The position numbers and the translations under genes were made by a program. The notes beneath the pieces were generated by a model. It was not told the origin of the DNA and ran no database searches. It was given only the letters and a program-made list of their open reading frames with translations. A stretch of DNA of 51,046 nt from the NCBI GenBank assembly GCA_902630715.1, contig CACOVO010000009.1, positions 1-51,046 of the forward strand, in the 5' to 3' direction. The DNA is from an uncultured SAR86 cluster bacterium (GTDB taxonomy: Bacteria > Pseudomonadota > Gammaproteobacteria > Magnimaribacterales > Magnimaribacteraceae). This document shows positions 17,344 through 26,296 of the stretch, piece after piece (position 1 is the first letter of the stretch; each line of letters opens with the position of its first letter).

Positions 17344-18972
17344 ATGGCTCAAAAAAACATTTCTATAGGCATTATTCAGGAGAATCCTGTTGTAGGAGAT
17401 ATAAAAGGAAATTTAGAACTAGCAAAGTCTGGTATTGAGAAGTTATCAAACTTTTCTCCAGATATATATTTATTCTCGGAGATGTTTTTAACAGGATATC
17501 CGCCTGAAGATTTGATTTTGAGGGATGATCTATTAGATCAAACATATGAGTCTTTACTTGAACTAGCAACTTTTAAGCCCGATAGCTATATTGTCATTGG
17601 ATATCCCAAGAAGGAAGGAGTCTCGATTTATAATTGCGCTGGTGTTTTGAGAAATCAGTCAGTAATTTTTGAGTACAAAAAACAAGAGCTACCAAATTAT
17701 GAAGTTTTCGATGAAAAAAGATATTTTCAAGCTGGCTCTGCTCCAGGAATCTTTGAGGTAAACGGATTAACGATAGGCCTTTCTGTTTGTGAAGATATTT
17801 GGCACGAGAAAGTTATTGAGCAATTAAAAGCGAATAGAGCAGACTTGGTTTTAAATATTAACGCCTCGCCTTTTCATCTCCAAAAAATAGCAGATAGAAA
17901 AAAACTGATTTCAGATCATGCTTTGAAATACTCTCTACCAATAGTTTATGCAAATCAAGTAGGAGGTCAGGATGAACTTGTTTTTGATGGCACATCTATG
18001 GCCATGGACTCTGATGGCTCTCAAATAATCCAATTAGCAAAATTTAAAGAAGATTCAAAAATAATAAATTTTTCGTCAAACGGAAGCGGACTTTTAATGA
18101 GCAACTCAAAGGAGGATATTAAAGCTAACAATGATCTCGAGGATGTTTATAACGCGTTGGTGCTTGGAGCAAAGGATTACATTTTAAAAAATAAATTCCC
18201 TGGAGTCTTAATTGGCTCCTCAGGTGGCATTGATTCCGCTTTGACTGCTGCTATTGCTGCAGACGCAATAGGGCCGGAAAAGGTAAGAACCTTCATGATG
18301 CCATTTAAATTTACATCTGGAATGAGCATTGAAGATGCAGAGAAATTAGCCAATAACTTGGGTATTAAACATTCTGTAATTCCAATCGGTGAAATTTATA
18401 ATTCTTTTCAATCCAGTCTTAAGGAAGAATTTGAAGGATTAAGTCCTGATATAACTGAGGAGAACCTTCAATCAAGATGTCGTGGCGTAATTCTCATGGC
18501 CTTATCGAATAAATCTGGCGAATTAGTTCTCACAACAGGAAATAAGAGTGAGACAGCAGTAGGTTATTCAACGTTATATGGAGACACTGCCGGAGGCTTT
18601 GCTGTCTTAAAAGATGTTCCTAAAACACTAGTTTATGAGCTTTCAAGATACAGAAATACTATTTCTGAAGTAATTCCAGAGAGAATAATTACTAGGCCAC
18701 CCAGTGCCGAATTAGCCCCAGATCAACAAGATAGTGATAGTCTGCCTGAGTACGACACTTTGGACAAAATAATCGAACTTTATGTAGAGAGAGATAAAAG
18801 TAAGCTTGAAATAGAGGAATACGGTATTGAGAAAGCTATTCTAGACCGCGTAATACGTCTCATCGATCTAAGTGAATACAAGCGAAGACAAGCACCATTA
18901 GGAGTTAAAATTACATCAAGAGGGTTCGGAAAAGATAGAAGATATCCGATCACAAATAAGTTCCTCAAATAA
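17344..18972 (+). CDS. nadE: Glutamine-dependent NAD+ synthetase
   Basis: This 542-residue protein amidates nicotinate adenine dinucleotide to NAD+ using glutamine. It is two-domain: an N-terminal nitrilase-type glutaminase with the Glu46-Lys113-Cys149 triad (FSEMFLTGYPPEDL, YKKQELPNY, SVCEDIWH), and a C-terminal ATP-pyrophosphatase synthetase domain with the SGGIDS loop at 293-298 and TGNKSE further on. The length is normal for this bacterial long form. The 128-base divergent gap to the DAHP synthase gene should hold promoters for both; I see no strong pair there. Confidence 0.95.
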   Translation: MAQKNISIGIIQENPVVGDIKGNLELAKSGIEKLSNFSPDIYLFSEMFLTGYPPEDLILRDDLLDQTYESLLELATFKPDSYIVIGYPKKEGVSIYNCAGVLRNQSVIFEYKKQELPNYEVFDEKRYFQAGSAPGIFEVNGLTIGLSVCEDIWHEKVIEQLKANRADLVLNINASPFHLQKIADRKKLISDHALKYSLPIVYANQVGGQDELVFDGTSMAMDSDGSQIIQLAKFKEDSKIINFSSNGSGLLMSNSKEDIKANNDLEDVYNALVLGAKDYILKNKFPGVLIGSSGGIDSALTAAIAADAIGPEKVRTFMMPFKFTSGMSIEDAEKLANNLGIKHSVIPIGEIYNSFQSSLKEEFEGLSPDITEENLQSRCRGVILMALSNKSGELVLTTGNKSETAVGYSTLYGDTAGGFAVLKDVPKTLVYELSRYRNTISEVIPERIITRPPSAELAPDQQDSDSLPEYDTLDKIIELYVERDKSKLEIEEYGIEKAILDRVIRLIDLSEYKRRQAPLGVKITSRGFGKDRRYPITNKFLK

Positions 18973-18978
18973 GCTTAA

Positions 18979-19008
18979 TTGCCTCTATTGCTTATAAATG
19001 GCTATAAT
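18979..19008 (+). promoter_or_regulatory. Candidate sigma-70 promoter for scpA-scpB-rluB
   Basis: TTGCCT (18979-18984) and a perfect TATAAT (19003-19008) are 18 bases apart in the gap between nadE and scpA. The predicted transcript start, near 19015, coincides with the left arm of the following hairpin. Confidence 0.5.
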
Positions 19009-19013
19009 ATAGA

Positions 19014-19033
19014 ACCAATACGTTTGTATTGGT
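19014..19033 (+). promoter_or_regulatory. Perfect inverted repeat forming the scpA leader
   Basis: ACCAATAC (19014-19021) and GTATTGGT (19026-19033) are perfect 8-base arms around GTTT, ending 3 bases before the scpA ATG. With the promoter above, almost the whole leader would be this hairpin. It could be an operator at the transcript start or an mRNA structure limiting ribosome access. No Shine-Dalgarno is visible. Confidence 0.6.
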
Positions 19034-19036
19034 GAA

Positions 19037-19876
19037 ATGGTTGATCTAAAAACCTCAAATCCTCAAATTATTGAGGAAAAAACTTCTCATCCTCGTCAAG
19101 AGGAGATGTTTTTAGCGACTGTCAAAGGCAAAGAGACAAACCTTCCAAACGATTTATATGTCCCTCCCAATGCATTAGAGGTTTTACTAGATAGTTTCGC
19201 TGGGCCTCTGGATTTCCTCTTATATCTCATAAAAAAACAAAATTTAGATATTTTAGATATCAATATTGCAAAAATTACCGAGCAATATACGTCGTACATT
19301 GACTTAATGGATGCACTGCAAGTTGAACTTGCAGGAGATTATTTGGTTATGGCAGCATATTTAGCTGAATTAAAATCCAGGATGATTCTACCTAGGCCTG
19401 AAGAACAAACCGAAGAAGATGACCCTAGGGCAGAACTAATCAAACGTCTACAAGAATATCAGCGCTTTAAAGAAGCTGCTGAAAAAATAGATAAAATTCC
19501 GAGGTTAGATAGAGATATATTTGCTGCAAATGCTAAATTGCCCGAATTTACAACTGTGACTCCTTTAATAGATGTTCCGTTAGAGGATCTAACTCTAGCT
19601 TTGGCAGAAGTTATGAGAAGGGCTGAACAGTCTCAAGCTCACCTGATAAATTTTGAAGAGTTATCTACTAGAGAACGAATGACTCAAATCTTAGAGAGGA
19701 TGAGGAATGAATCTTTCATTGAATTTACTTCTCTATTTAATCAAAGAGAAGGAAAAATTGGTGTCGTTGTGACATTTTTAGCAATATTGGAATTGTTAAA
19801 AGACTCTTTGATAGAAATAGTGCAGTCTGAAGAATTCGGTCCGATCCATATTAAAGGTATTGAAGAGGTGCATTAA
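19037..19876 (+). CDS. scpA: Segregation and condensation protein A
   Basis: This 279-residue kleisin bridges SMC heads together with ScpB in chromosome condensation and segregation. Typical features are FAGPLDFLLYLIKKQNLDILDINIAKITEQY (N-terminal helical domain), DYLVMAAYLAELKSRMILP, and the C-terminal winged-helix IGVVVTFLAILELLKDSLIEIVQSEEFGPI. The stop and the scpB start share one base (TAATG), indicating translational coupling. SMC is not in this window. Confidence 0.94.
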   Translation: MVDLKTSNPQIIEEKTSHPRQEEMFLATVKGKETNLPNDLYVPPNALEVLLDSFAGPLDFLLYLIKKQNLDILDINIAKITEQYTSYIDLMDALQVELAGDYLVMAAYLAELKSRMILPRPEEQTEEDDPRAELIKRLQEYQRFKEAAEKIDKIPRLDRDIFAANAKLPEFTTVTPLIDVPLEDLTLALAEVMRRAEQSQAHLINFEELSTRERMTQILERMRNESFIEFTSLFNQREGKIGVVVTFLAILELLKDSLIEIVQSEEFGPIHIKGIEEVH

Positions 19877-20466
19877 TGGAAATAAAACTTAGTGAGATTC
19901 TTGAAGCTTTGCTTTTATCAGCATCTAGACCTATAGGTATCGAAGATATGATAAAAGTCTTTGAAGATCCTAAACCTACCAAGGATGATATCAGGAATGC
20001 TTTAAATGAAATTGACGAGGCATGTATATCAAGAGGAATCGAACTTAAAAGAATCGCAACCGGTTATCGTCTACAGGTTAAGCAATCATTGTCTACATAT
20101 GTGGCGAAACTTTGGGAGGAGAAGCCACAAAAATTTTCTAAAGCAACTCTAGAGACTTTGTCATTAATAGCTTATAAACAACCTATAACAAGAGGAGAGA
20201 TTGAAGAAATTAGGGGTGTTACAGTTGGAACACAATTAATGCGCGGCTTGATGGAGAGGGGATGGGTAAAAATAGTTGGCCAAAGAGATGTTCCTGGAAG
20301 ACCTTCACTTTATTCAACAACTAAGGAGTTTTTGGATTATTTTGGTTTACAGCATTTGCGAGAGCTACCTGATTTGCCTTCATTGCCTGATTTGAAATCT
20401 ATAGAACTAGAACTTCCTATAGATGAACCTGAAAAGCTTGATGATAACTCACAAGTAATTAACTAG
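19876..20466 (+). CDS. scpB: Segregation and condensation protein B
   Basis: This 196-residue protein is built of two winged-helix domains. The conserved C-terminal half reads FSKATLETLSLIAYKQPITRGEIEEIRGV, then RGLMERGWVKIVGQRDVPGRPSLYSTTKEFLDYFGL. It binds ScpA as a dimer. It overlaps scpA by one base and is followed after 3 bases by rluB, the standard scpA-scpB-rluB order. Confidence 0.95.
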   Translation: MEIKLSEILEALLLSASRPIGIEDMIKVFEDPKPTKDDIRNALNEIDEACISRGIELKRIATGYRLQVKQSLSTYVAKLWEEKPQKFSKATLETLSLIAYKQPITRGEIEEIRGVTVGTQLMRGLMERGWVKIVGQRDVPGRPSLYSTTKEFLDYFGLQHLRELPDLPSLPDLKSIELELPIDEPEKLDDNSQVIN

Positions 20467-20469
20467 CCT

Positions 20470-21207
20470 TTGAAAATTCGGATTCATAAGATCTTAGCCG
20501 ATCACGGCATAGGATCAAGAAGAGGAATAGAGTCTTTGATAAGACAAAAAAAAGTTTATGTTAATGGAGAATTAGCAGAAATTGGGCAATTAGTCTCAGA
20601 AAAGGATTCATTTCAGGTTGAAGGCCGACAATTTAAATTAATTAAAAAAGCGGCAAATGAAAAAAGAGTCTTGATGTATAACAAGAAAATTGGAGAGATC
20701 TCTTCAAGAAATGATCCTGAACATAAGGATACAATTTTTGATAATCTTCCAAAATTAAAACAAGGTCGATGGATCTCAATCGGAAGATTAGATATAAATA
20801 CCTCAGGTTTAATTTTATTCACAGATGATGGCTCTTTTGCCAATTCTTTGATGCATCCTTCATCTAATATCGAAAGAGAATACATTGCACGGATTCATGG
20901 AAATGTGACGGATAGCTCTTTAGAAAAACTCGTCGATGGAGTGACTTTAGAGGATGGTTTTGCCAGATTTACTGATGTTCAAAGAGGCAGAAAGGGAAAA
21001 ACAAATCAATGGTTTGCAATGGTCTTGATGGAGGGTCGTACAAGGGAAGTGCGGAGATTATGGGAAAGCCAGGGATTTGAAATTTCTCGTTTAAAGAGGG
21101 TTAGATACGGAAATTTATTTTTGCCTTCTAACTTAAAACAAGGATCGTTTAAAGAGCTTACTAAAAGCGAGATCAACTCCCTTGAGCGTCAATTGATTGA
21201 CCAGTAA
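20470..21207 (+). CDS. rluB: 23S rRNA pseudouridine synthase (RluB family)
   Basis: This 245-residue enzyme has an N-terminal S4 RNA-binding domain (RIHKILADHGIGSRRGIESLIRQKKVYVNG) and the RsuA/RluB catalytic motif GRLDINTSGLILFTDDG, with Asp108 as nucleophile. RluB modifies 23S rRNA near position 2605 in E. coli. The context after scpB supports RluB rather than RluE/RluF. The start is TTG (20470) without a clear ribosome-binding site. The final 35 bases overlap the end of the convergent SDR gene. Confidence 0.88.
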   Translation: MKIRIHKILADHGIGSRRGIESLIRQKKVYVNGELAEIGQLVSEKDSFQVEGRQFKLIKKAANEKRVLMYNKKIGEISSRNDPEHKDTIFDNLPKLKQGRWISIGRLDINTSGLILFTDDGSFANSLMHPSSNIEREYIARIHGNVTDSSLEKLVDGVTLEDGFARFTDVQRGRKGKTNQWFAMVLMEGRTREVRRLWESQGFEISRLKRVRYGNLFLPSNLKQGSFKELTKSEINSLERQLIDQ

Positions 21208-21931
21208 TTTTTTGGCTCAAGTCGCTCATTAAATAAAGATAAAGTCCCATGATATCGGCTGGCATAGGGTTTCTTTCCGGATTTTCAGCAGGATATGCCA
21301 TTTCTCTCATTTTCGTCCTCACTGCACCAGGATTGATGCAGTTAACTCTAATAGTCGACGTTTTTTCTAATTCATCAGAAAGTATTTGCACCATTGCCTC
21401 TGTGGCGAATTTGCTTACAGAATAAGCTCCCCAATAAGCCCTTCCAGTTCTCCCAACTCCTGATGAGGTAAAAATTACAGAGCTCTTATCAGCTTGTTTT
21501 AAGAGGGGTATAAAATTTTTCGTTAAGAGAAAGCCTGCATCTAGATTGACTTTCAAAACATTTTTCCAAATTTTATAATCATATTGCTCCAGAGATTTTT
21601 TTTGGCCGAGTATTCCGGCATTATTCACAAGGCCATCAATTTTCCCAAATTTCTCTTTGGCAGCTTTAACTAGATTTTCATAATCTTTTTCTTCGGCTGA
21701 TTCAAAATCTATAGCTTGTATAAGAACTCTGGCAGAGCTATTGGCAATGATTTCGTCATAAATCATATTAAGTTTTTCAGTACTTTTACTTAAGAGAATC
21801 AAGTCAGCCCCTTTATTAGAAAAACTTCTGGCAATTTCTTTACCGATTCCGGATCCTGCACCTGTAATTACCACTGTTTTACCTTTGAGTAAATTTTCTC
21901 GATCTATTGCAGTGCTAATTTCTTCAATCAT
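21173..21931 (-). CDS. yciK: Short-chain dehydrogenase/reductase, YciK-like
   Basis: This 252-residue SDR oxidoreductase has the Rossmann motif TGAGSGIGKEIA near 23-34, the NNAG motif, the catalytic Ser-Tyr-Lys (SSGVGRTGRAYWGAYSVSK) and an NPGAVRTKMR segment. The order ubiG, HAD phosphatase, this SDR matches the Pseudomonas ubiG-mupP-yciK cluster. The substrate of YciK is not established. It overlaps the phosphatase gene by 8 bases and the end of rluB on the opposite strand by 35 bases. Confidence 0.8.
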   Translation of the reverse strand: MIEEISTAIDRENLLKGKTVVITGAGSGIGKEIARSFSNKGADLILLSKSTEKLNMIYDEIIANSSARVLIQAIDFESAEEKDYENLVKAAKEKFGKIDGLVNNAGILGQKKSLEQYDYKIWKNVLKVNLDAGFLLTKNFIPLLKQADKSSVIFTSSGVGRTGRAYWGAYSVSKFATEAMVQILSDELEKTSTIRVNCINPGAVRTKMREMAYPAENPERNPMPADIMGLYLYLMSDLSQKITGQSIDAQGS

Positions 21932-22586
21932 TTTTTATTAGATTCAAAATCTCTTCTGGATGGCTAAATATAAAATCGGCATCCCAGCTTTTGACATTAT
22001 CTCCCATAGGAATATATCCATATGCTGCTGCGCCTGTAATCATATCAGCGCTTTTTCCTGCCATTACGTCAATTCTGTGATCCCCTATGTATATACTCTC
22101 AATTGATTTAGTGCGTGATAAATCCAAAGCATGCAGCAGTCCATCGGGCTTGGGTTTTCTGACTCCAACATCGTCTGGACATATAAGAAATGGGATTTCA
22201 AAGTCGCCTAATTTATTGTTTACGATTAATTCTGCGAACTTTCTAGGTTTATTTGTGATGATTCCCCATTTAACTTTTTCAGCATTAAGTTTGTTTAGTA
22301 CTTCCTCGATACCCTTAAATAAATCAGTATTTTCGAGACAACACTCCTCATATATTTTGAGTAATTCCTGTCTGTGTATTTCAATTTTTTCCGGTGATTG
22401 TCCTTCAAGATCGAGAGCATAAGTTGCTAAACTAGCTGCTCCTTGTGAGACTCTACATCTGACTTGATCGTAATCTGCCTCACCCAATGAATATTTATTT
22501 CTAAGTTTATTCACAGCTTTAAAAAAGTCCGGTGCGGTATCCAAAAGAGTACCATCTAAATCAAAGGCAAAAAGTCTTATTCTCAA
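21924..22586 (-). CDS. HAD-family phosphatase (MupP / phosphoglycolate phosphatase type)
   Basis: This 220-residue HAD hydrolase has the nucleophile motif FDLDGTLLDTAPDF near residue 7, a small helical cap, the ITNKPRKFAELI threonine motif II, and GDHRIDVMAGKSADM motif IV. Sequence alone would give Gph. The location between ubiG and a yciK-like gene matches Pseudomonas mupP, the MurNAc-6-phosphate phosphatase of cell-wall recycling, so that role is equally plausible. Both assignments are inference. It overlaps ubiG by 4 bases. Confidence 0.8.
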   Translation of the reverse strand: MRIRLFAFDLDGTLLDTAPDFFKAVNKLRNKYSLGEADYDQVRCRVSQGAASLATYALDLEGQSPEKIEIHRQELLKIYEECCLENTDLFKGIEEVLNKLNAEKVKWGIITNKPRKFAELIVNNKLGDFEIPFLICPDDVGVRKPKPDGLLHALDLSRTKSIESIYIGDHRIDVMAGKSADMITGAAAYGYIPMGDNVKSWDADFIFSHPEEILNLIKND

Positions 22587-23293
22587 TCTCTATCCTTTTT
22601 TGCATGCACCATGTAATTGACTTGTATATCTTTTCCTAACCAATAGTTACCAGTTATAGGGTTATAACTCAATCCAACCGTCTCTTTTGAAGAAAGATCT
22701 GATCCTCTTATCCATTTAGCCAGCTCTGAGGGTTTTATGAATTTTTCATAATCATGAGTTCCTTTAGGTAACAGATTTAGAATATATTCAGCCCCTAAAA
22801 TAGCAAACAGATAGGATCTAGGATTTCTGTTAATGGTTGAAAAAAATATATCTCCACCATCTTCAAGCATTTCTGAACAAAGTTTTACAATGTCAGCAGG
22901 TGAAGGAACATGTTCAAGCATTTCAAGACAAGTTATCACATCAAATTTTTCTTCAGGATGTGAGCTTTTAAACTCCTCAATAGTATTTTTCAAAAATTTC
23001 ACATTACTTCCGACCTTTTTTGAATGTGATATAGCAACTCCTATTGTATTATCTGAAGCATCTATACCCGTAACCTTTGCACCCAAGGAACTCAAAGCTT
23101 CCGATAGGATTCCACCGCCACAACCTACATCAAGTATCTTTTTACCGTTTAGTTCGCATCTTTCCCTTATGAAACCCACTCTTAGAGGATTTATTTGATG
23201 TAAAGGTTTAAATTCACCCTCAGTATCCCACCATCTCGTTGCAAGCTCATCAAACTTATTTACTTCATCATGATCTAAATTTTCTGTGTTCAT
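22583..23293 (-). CDS. ubiG: Ubiquinone biosynthesis O-methyltransferase
   Basis: This 236-residue SAM-dependent methyltransferase carries out both O-methylations in ubiquinone synthesis. The N-terminal KFDELATRWWDTEGEFKPLHQINPLR is the UbiG signature, followed by the SAM motif LDVGCGGGILSEAL and EMLEHVPSPADIV. Length is normal (E. coli 240). It heads the minus-strand trio and is divergent from the transhydrogenase genes across a 52-base gap. Confidence 0.95.
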   Translation of the reverse strand: MNTENLDHDEVNKFDELATRWWDTEGEFKPLHQINPLRVGFIRERCELNGKKILDVGCGGGILSEALSSLGAKVTGIDASDNTIGVAISHSKKVGSNVKFLKNTIEEFKSSHPEEKFDVITCLEMLEHVPSPADIVKLCSEMLEDGGDIFFSTINRNPRSYLFAILGAEYILNLLPKGTHDYEKFIKPSELAKWIRGSDLSSKETVGLSYNPITGNYWLGKDIQVNYMVHAKKDRD

Positions 23294-23345
23294 AGCTAGT
23301 TTTTTTCTTTAAAATGTTTATAAATTCTCTAAGCCCAATTTAATT

Positions 23346-24464
23346 ATGCAAATTTTCTTTCCTAAAGAAGAAGCCCACGAAATTCGCGCAACTATTTTAC
23401 CCGAAGTAGCTAAGAAGTTTGTCGATTTAGGAATCGAGGTAAATGTAGAATCCGGAATAGGCGAAAAGGTATTCGTCTCAGATGAACTCTATAGAGAGGC
23501 AGGTGCATCCATATGCAGTGAAAAAGAAGAAGGCTTCAACAATGCTGATGTTGTCTGCAAAATCAACAAACCCAGTATAGAAGAAATAAAATTATTAAAG
23601 AGTGGTTCAATCTATATAAGTTTTCTCGACCCTTTCAACGAGAAAGAAATCGTATCGCAATTGTCTACCTCTGGCGTTACTTCAATAAGTATGGAATTAG
23701 TTCCAAGAATTACAAGAGCTCAAAAAATGGATGCTCTAAGTTCACAAGCTAACTTAGCAGGTTATGCTGCAGTCATAGAAGCTTCAAGAACACTCTCAAA
23801 GTCATTTCCTATGATGATGACAGCTGCCGGTACTATTTCTCCAGCAAGAGTTTTTGTGGTTGGAGTAGGAGTTGCTGGTTTGCAAGCCATAGCAACTGCA
23901 AAGCGTTTAGGAGCAAGAGTCGAAGCATTTGATACAAGGCCAGTAGTAGAGGAACAGGTTAAGTCTTTGGGAGGAAAGTTTGTAAAGATTGACGTCGGCG
24001 ATACCGGAGAGACCGATCAAGGTTATGCAAAAGAACTGTCTCCAGAGCAGATTAAAATGCAACAAGAGGGAATGAAAAAAATCTGTTCCCAATCTGATGT
24101 AATCATTACTACTGCCCAGGTTTTTGGACGGCCGGCACCTAAAATAATTACCGAAGATATGGTAAGTGCTATGCAGCCAGGAAGTGTGATAGTTGATATG
24201 GCTGTTTCAACTGGCGGCAATGTTGAAGGATCAAAAAATGACGAATATGTGTTTAAAGAGGGAGTGACCATAATTGGAATGTCAAATTTGCCTGGTGAAG
24301 TTGCTAGAGATGCTTCGCAAGTTTTTGGTTCTAACCTGTTCAATATGATTGATGAGTTTTGGGATGAGGAAAATAAGGAAATGAATTTTGATTTGGAAGA
24401 TGAAATATTAAAAGGGTGCGTCATTACTCACCAAGGTAGTATTGTCAACGAATCAGTAAAATAG
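23346..24464 (+). CDS. pntAA: NAD(P) transhydrogenase subunit alpha part 1
   Basis: This 372-residue cytoplasmic domain I protein binds NAD(H). It has the alanine-dehydrogenase-like fold with RITRAQKMDALSSQANLAGYAAV and the dinucleotide motif VVGVGVAGLQAIATAKRLGARVEAFDTRP. The alpha subunit is split, as in Rhodospirillum rubrum, into this protein and the 92-residue membrane piece downstream; E. coli has them fused. The complex uses the proton gradient to make NADPH from NADH. The gap to pntAB is 9 bases. Confidence 0.93.
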   Translation: MQIFFPKEEAHEIRATILPEVAKKFVDLGIEVNVESGIGEKVFVSDELYREAGASICSEKEEGFNNADVVCKINKPSIEEIKLLKSGSIYISFLDPFNEKEIVSQLSTSGVTSISMELVPRITRAQKMDALSSQANLAGYAAVIEASRTLSKSFPMMMTAAGTISPARVFVVGVGVAGLQAIATAKRLGARVEAFDTRPVVEEQVKSLGGKFVKIDVGDTGETDQGYAKELSPEQIKMQQEGMKKICSQSDVIITTAQVFGRPAPKIITEDMVSAMQPGSVIVDMAVSTGGNVEGSKNDEYVFKEGVTIIGMSNLPGEVARDASQVFGSNLFNMIDEFWDEENKEMNFDLEDEILKGCVITHQGSIVNESVK

Positions 24465-24473
24465 AAAAGTATT

Positions 24474-24752
24474 ATGGAAAGTCAGATTATTCTTTTAGTG
24501 TTCATATTAGTTCTCTCAATATTTCTTGGAGTAGAGTTGATCACCAAAGTTCCTTCCACGCTGCATACGCCTTTAATGTCAGGAGCAAATGCAATATCAG
24601 GAATAACATTGGTGGGAGCCATTTTGTCTTCTGGCTCGTCAGATTTAATGACAATTTTACTAGGAACCGCTGCTGTGTTTTTTGCATCAATAAATGTTGT
24701 TGGAGGGTATCTAGTGACAAATAGAATGCTCGGAATGTTCAAGAAAAAATAA
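24474..24752 (+). CDS. pntAB: NAD(P) transhydrogenase subunit alpha part 2
   Basis: This 92-residue membrane protein has three hydrophobic helices. It starts with ILLVFILVLSIFLGVELITKVPSTLHTPLMSGANAISG, the highly conserved start of transhydrogenase domain II. It pairs with PntB to form the proton channel. pntB follows after 2 bases. Confidence 0.93.
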   Translation: MESQIILLVFILVLSIFLGVELITKVPSTLHTPLMSGANAISGITLVGAILSSGSSDLMTILLGTAAVFFASINVVGGYLVTNRMLGMFKKK

Positions 24753-24754
24753 CC

Positions 24755-26140
24755 ATGAATACTGAAATCTTAGTCAATCTAGCCTACATAGGTTCTTCTA
24801 TTTTATTCATAGTTGGCCTAAAAATGCTAGGTTCTCCCGATACAGCTAGGAGAGGAAATTTACTGTCATCTTCGGGAATGCTTCTAGCAGTATTAATTAC
24901 TCTTTTGGATCAAAACATTATAGATTATAGATACATCGCTGGAGGTCTATTAGCTGGCAGTATAGTTGGTTATTTTGCTGCTACAAAAGTCAAAATGACT
25001 TCCATGCCTGAGATGGTGGCAATTTTCAATGGATTTGGCGGAATTGCGAGCTTATTAGTTGGATCTGCTGAATTTATTTCAGGCGTCTTTGACAATCCTG
25101 CATTTTTGGGAGCTATTTTCCTCACTGTACTGATCGGAGGCGTCACCTTTACAGGAAGTATCATCGCGTATGGAAAATTATCTGAAGTTATTTCAGGGAA
25201 GCCATATCTATATAAAGGTCAACAGTTCGTCAATGGACTTTTACTCTTAGCAATAGTGATAATTGGTATAAATATGCTATTTATTCAAGGATTTATTTCA
25301 TCTGAGCAAACCTTGATTCTTTTGATAGCTTTAGCCTTTATATTGGGAGTTTTATTTGTTATTCCCATTGGTGGAGCAGATATGCCTGTAGTTATCGCTC
25401 TATTAAATAGTTTTTCTGGCCTCGCTGCGTGTGCAGCTGGATTTGTTATTTTAAATAATGTACTGATAGTCGCAGGAGCTTTAGTTGGGGCAAGTGGATT
25501 GATACTTACAAATATAATGTGTAAGGCAATGAACAGATCCCTGGCAAATGTTCTATTCAGTGGATTCGGAGCCGCTCCTGATGCATCAGATGATGCGGCT
25601 CAAGAACAAGGAGAGGTCAAGCCCATATCCGCCGAGGACGCTTACCTCATTTTGGAGGCTGCCACCTCAGTATTGATCGTTCCTGGTTATGGAATGGCTG
25701 TTGCGCAAGCACAGCATACGGTTCGTGAGCTGGGTGAGCTCTTGGAAGAAAATGGCACAGAAGTCAAATACGCTATTCATCCGGTAGCTGGCAGAATGCC
25801 TGGGCATATGAACGTTCTTCTCGCCGAAGCAAATGTATCATACGATGTCCTAGTTGAACCAGAAGACGTTAATCCAATAATGGATACTGTTGACGTTTGT
25901 ATGGTTATCGGTGCCAATGACGTTGTAAATCCAGATGCAAAGGAAAATGAGGGCAGTCCTATTTATGGCATGCCAATAATTGAGGTAGATAATTCTAAAA
26001 CCGTATTTGTGCTTAAACGTTCCATGGCTTCAGGTTTTGCTGGTATTCAAAATCCACTTTTTTTCAAATCTAACACGAGAATGTTGTTTGGAGATGCGAA
26101 AGAAACTGTATCTACATTAGTATCTGAATTCAAAGGCTAA
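24755..26140 (+). CDS. pntB: NAD(P) transhydrogenase subunit beta
   Basis: This 461-residue protein has about nine membrane helices in the first 270 residues (rest of domain II), then the NADP(H)-binding domain III. The latter shows IVPGYGMAVAQAQHTVRELGELL, HPVAGRMPGHMNVLLAEA, and VCMVIGANDVVNP. Length matches E. coli PntB. It completes a three-gene operon that has no other genes; the next gene, gyrA, has its own leader. Confidence 0.95.
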   Translation: MNTEILVNLAYIGSSILFIVGLKMLGSPDTARRGNLLSSSGMLLAVLITLLDQNIIDYRYIAGGLLAGSIVGYFAATKVKMTSMPEMVAIFNGFGGIASLLVGSAEFISGVFDNPAFLGAIFLTVLIGGVTFTGSIIAYGKLSEVISGKPYLYKGQQFVNGLLLLAIVIIGINMLFIQGFISSEQTLILLIALAFILGVLFVIPIGGADMPVVIALLNSFSGLAACAAGFVILNNVLIVAGALVGASGLILTNIMCKAMNRSLANVLFSGFGAAPDASDDAAQEQGEVKPISAEDAYLILEAATSVLIVPGYGMAVAQAQHTVRELGELLEENGTEVKYAIHPVAGRMPGHMNVLLAEANVSYDVLVEPEDVNPIMDTVDVCMVIGANDVVNPDAKENEGSPIYGMPIIEVDNSKTVFVLKRSMASGFAGIQNPLFFKSNTRMLFGDAKETVSTLVSEFKG

Positions 26141-26161
26141 ACTCATTGTTTAAGCCCATTT

Positions 26162-26189
26162 TTGAGCGATTTTCAGGGTCAATTATGTT
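26162..26189 (+). promoter_or_regulatory. gyrA: Candidate sigma-70 promoter for gyrA
   Basis: TTGAGC (26162-26167) and TATGTT (26184-26189) are 16 bases apart in the 156-base gap before gyrA. An imperfect inverted repeat (GGGTCAATT / AATTGAACC, 26176-26200) overlaps the -10. A leader of about 100 bases would result. Confidence 0.4.
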
Positions 26190-26233
26190 AAAATTGAACC
26201 AAGTTGATACTTCAAAAAAACAACCAAAATACA

Positions 26234-26253
26234 AATCTTTCTTTTGAAAGATT
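26234..26253 (+). promoter_or_regulatory. Perfect hairpin in the gyrA leader
   Basis: AATCTTTC (26234-26241) and GAAAGATT (26246-26253) are perfect 8-base arms around TTTT. It lies 43 bases before the gyrA start. It lacks a proper T-tract, so it is a poor terminator for pntB. It could be an operator or an mRNA leader structure. Confidence 0.5.
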
Positions 26254-26296
26254 ATCCCTTTATTTCAATTTTAAATTAGATATTTGGACATAAATT

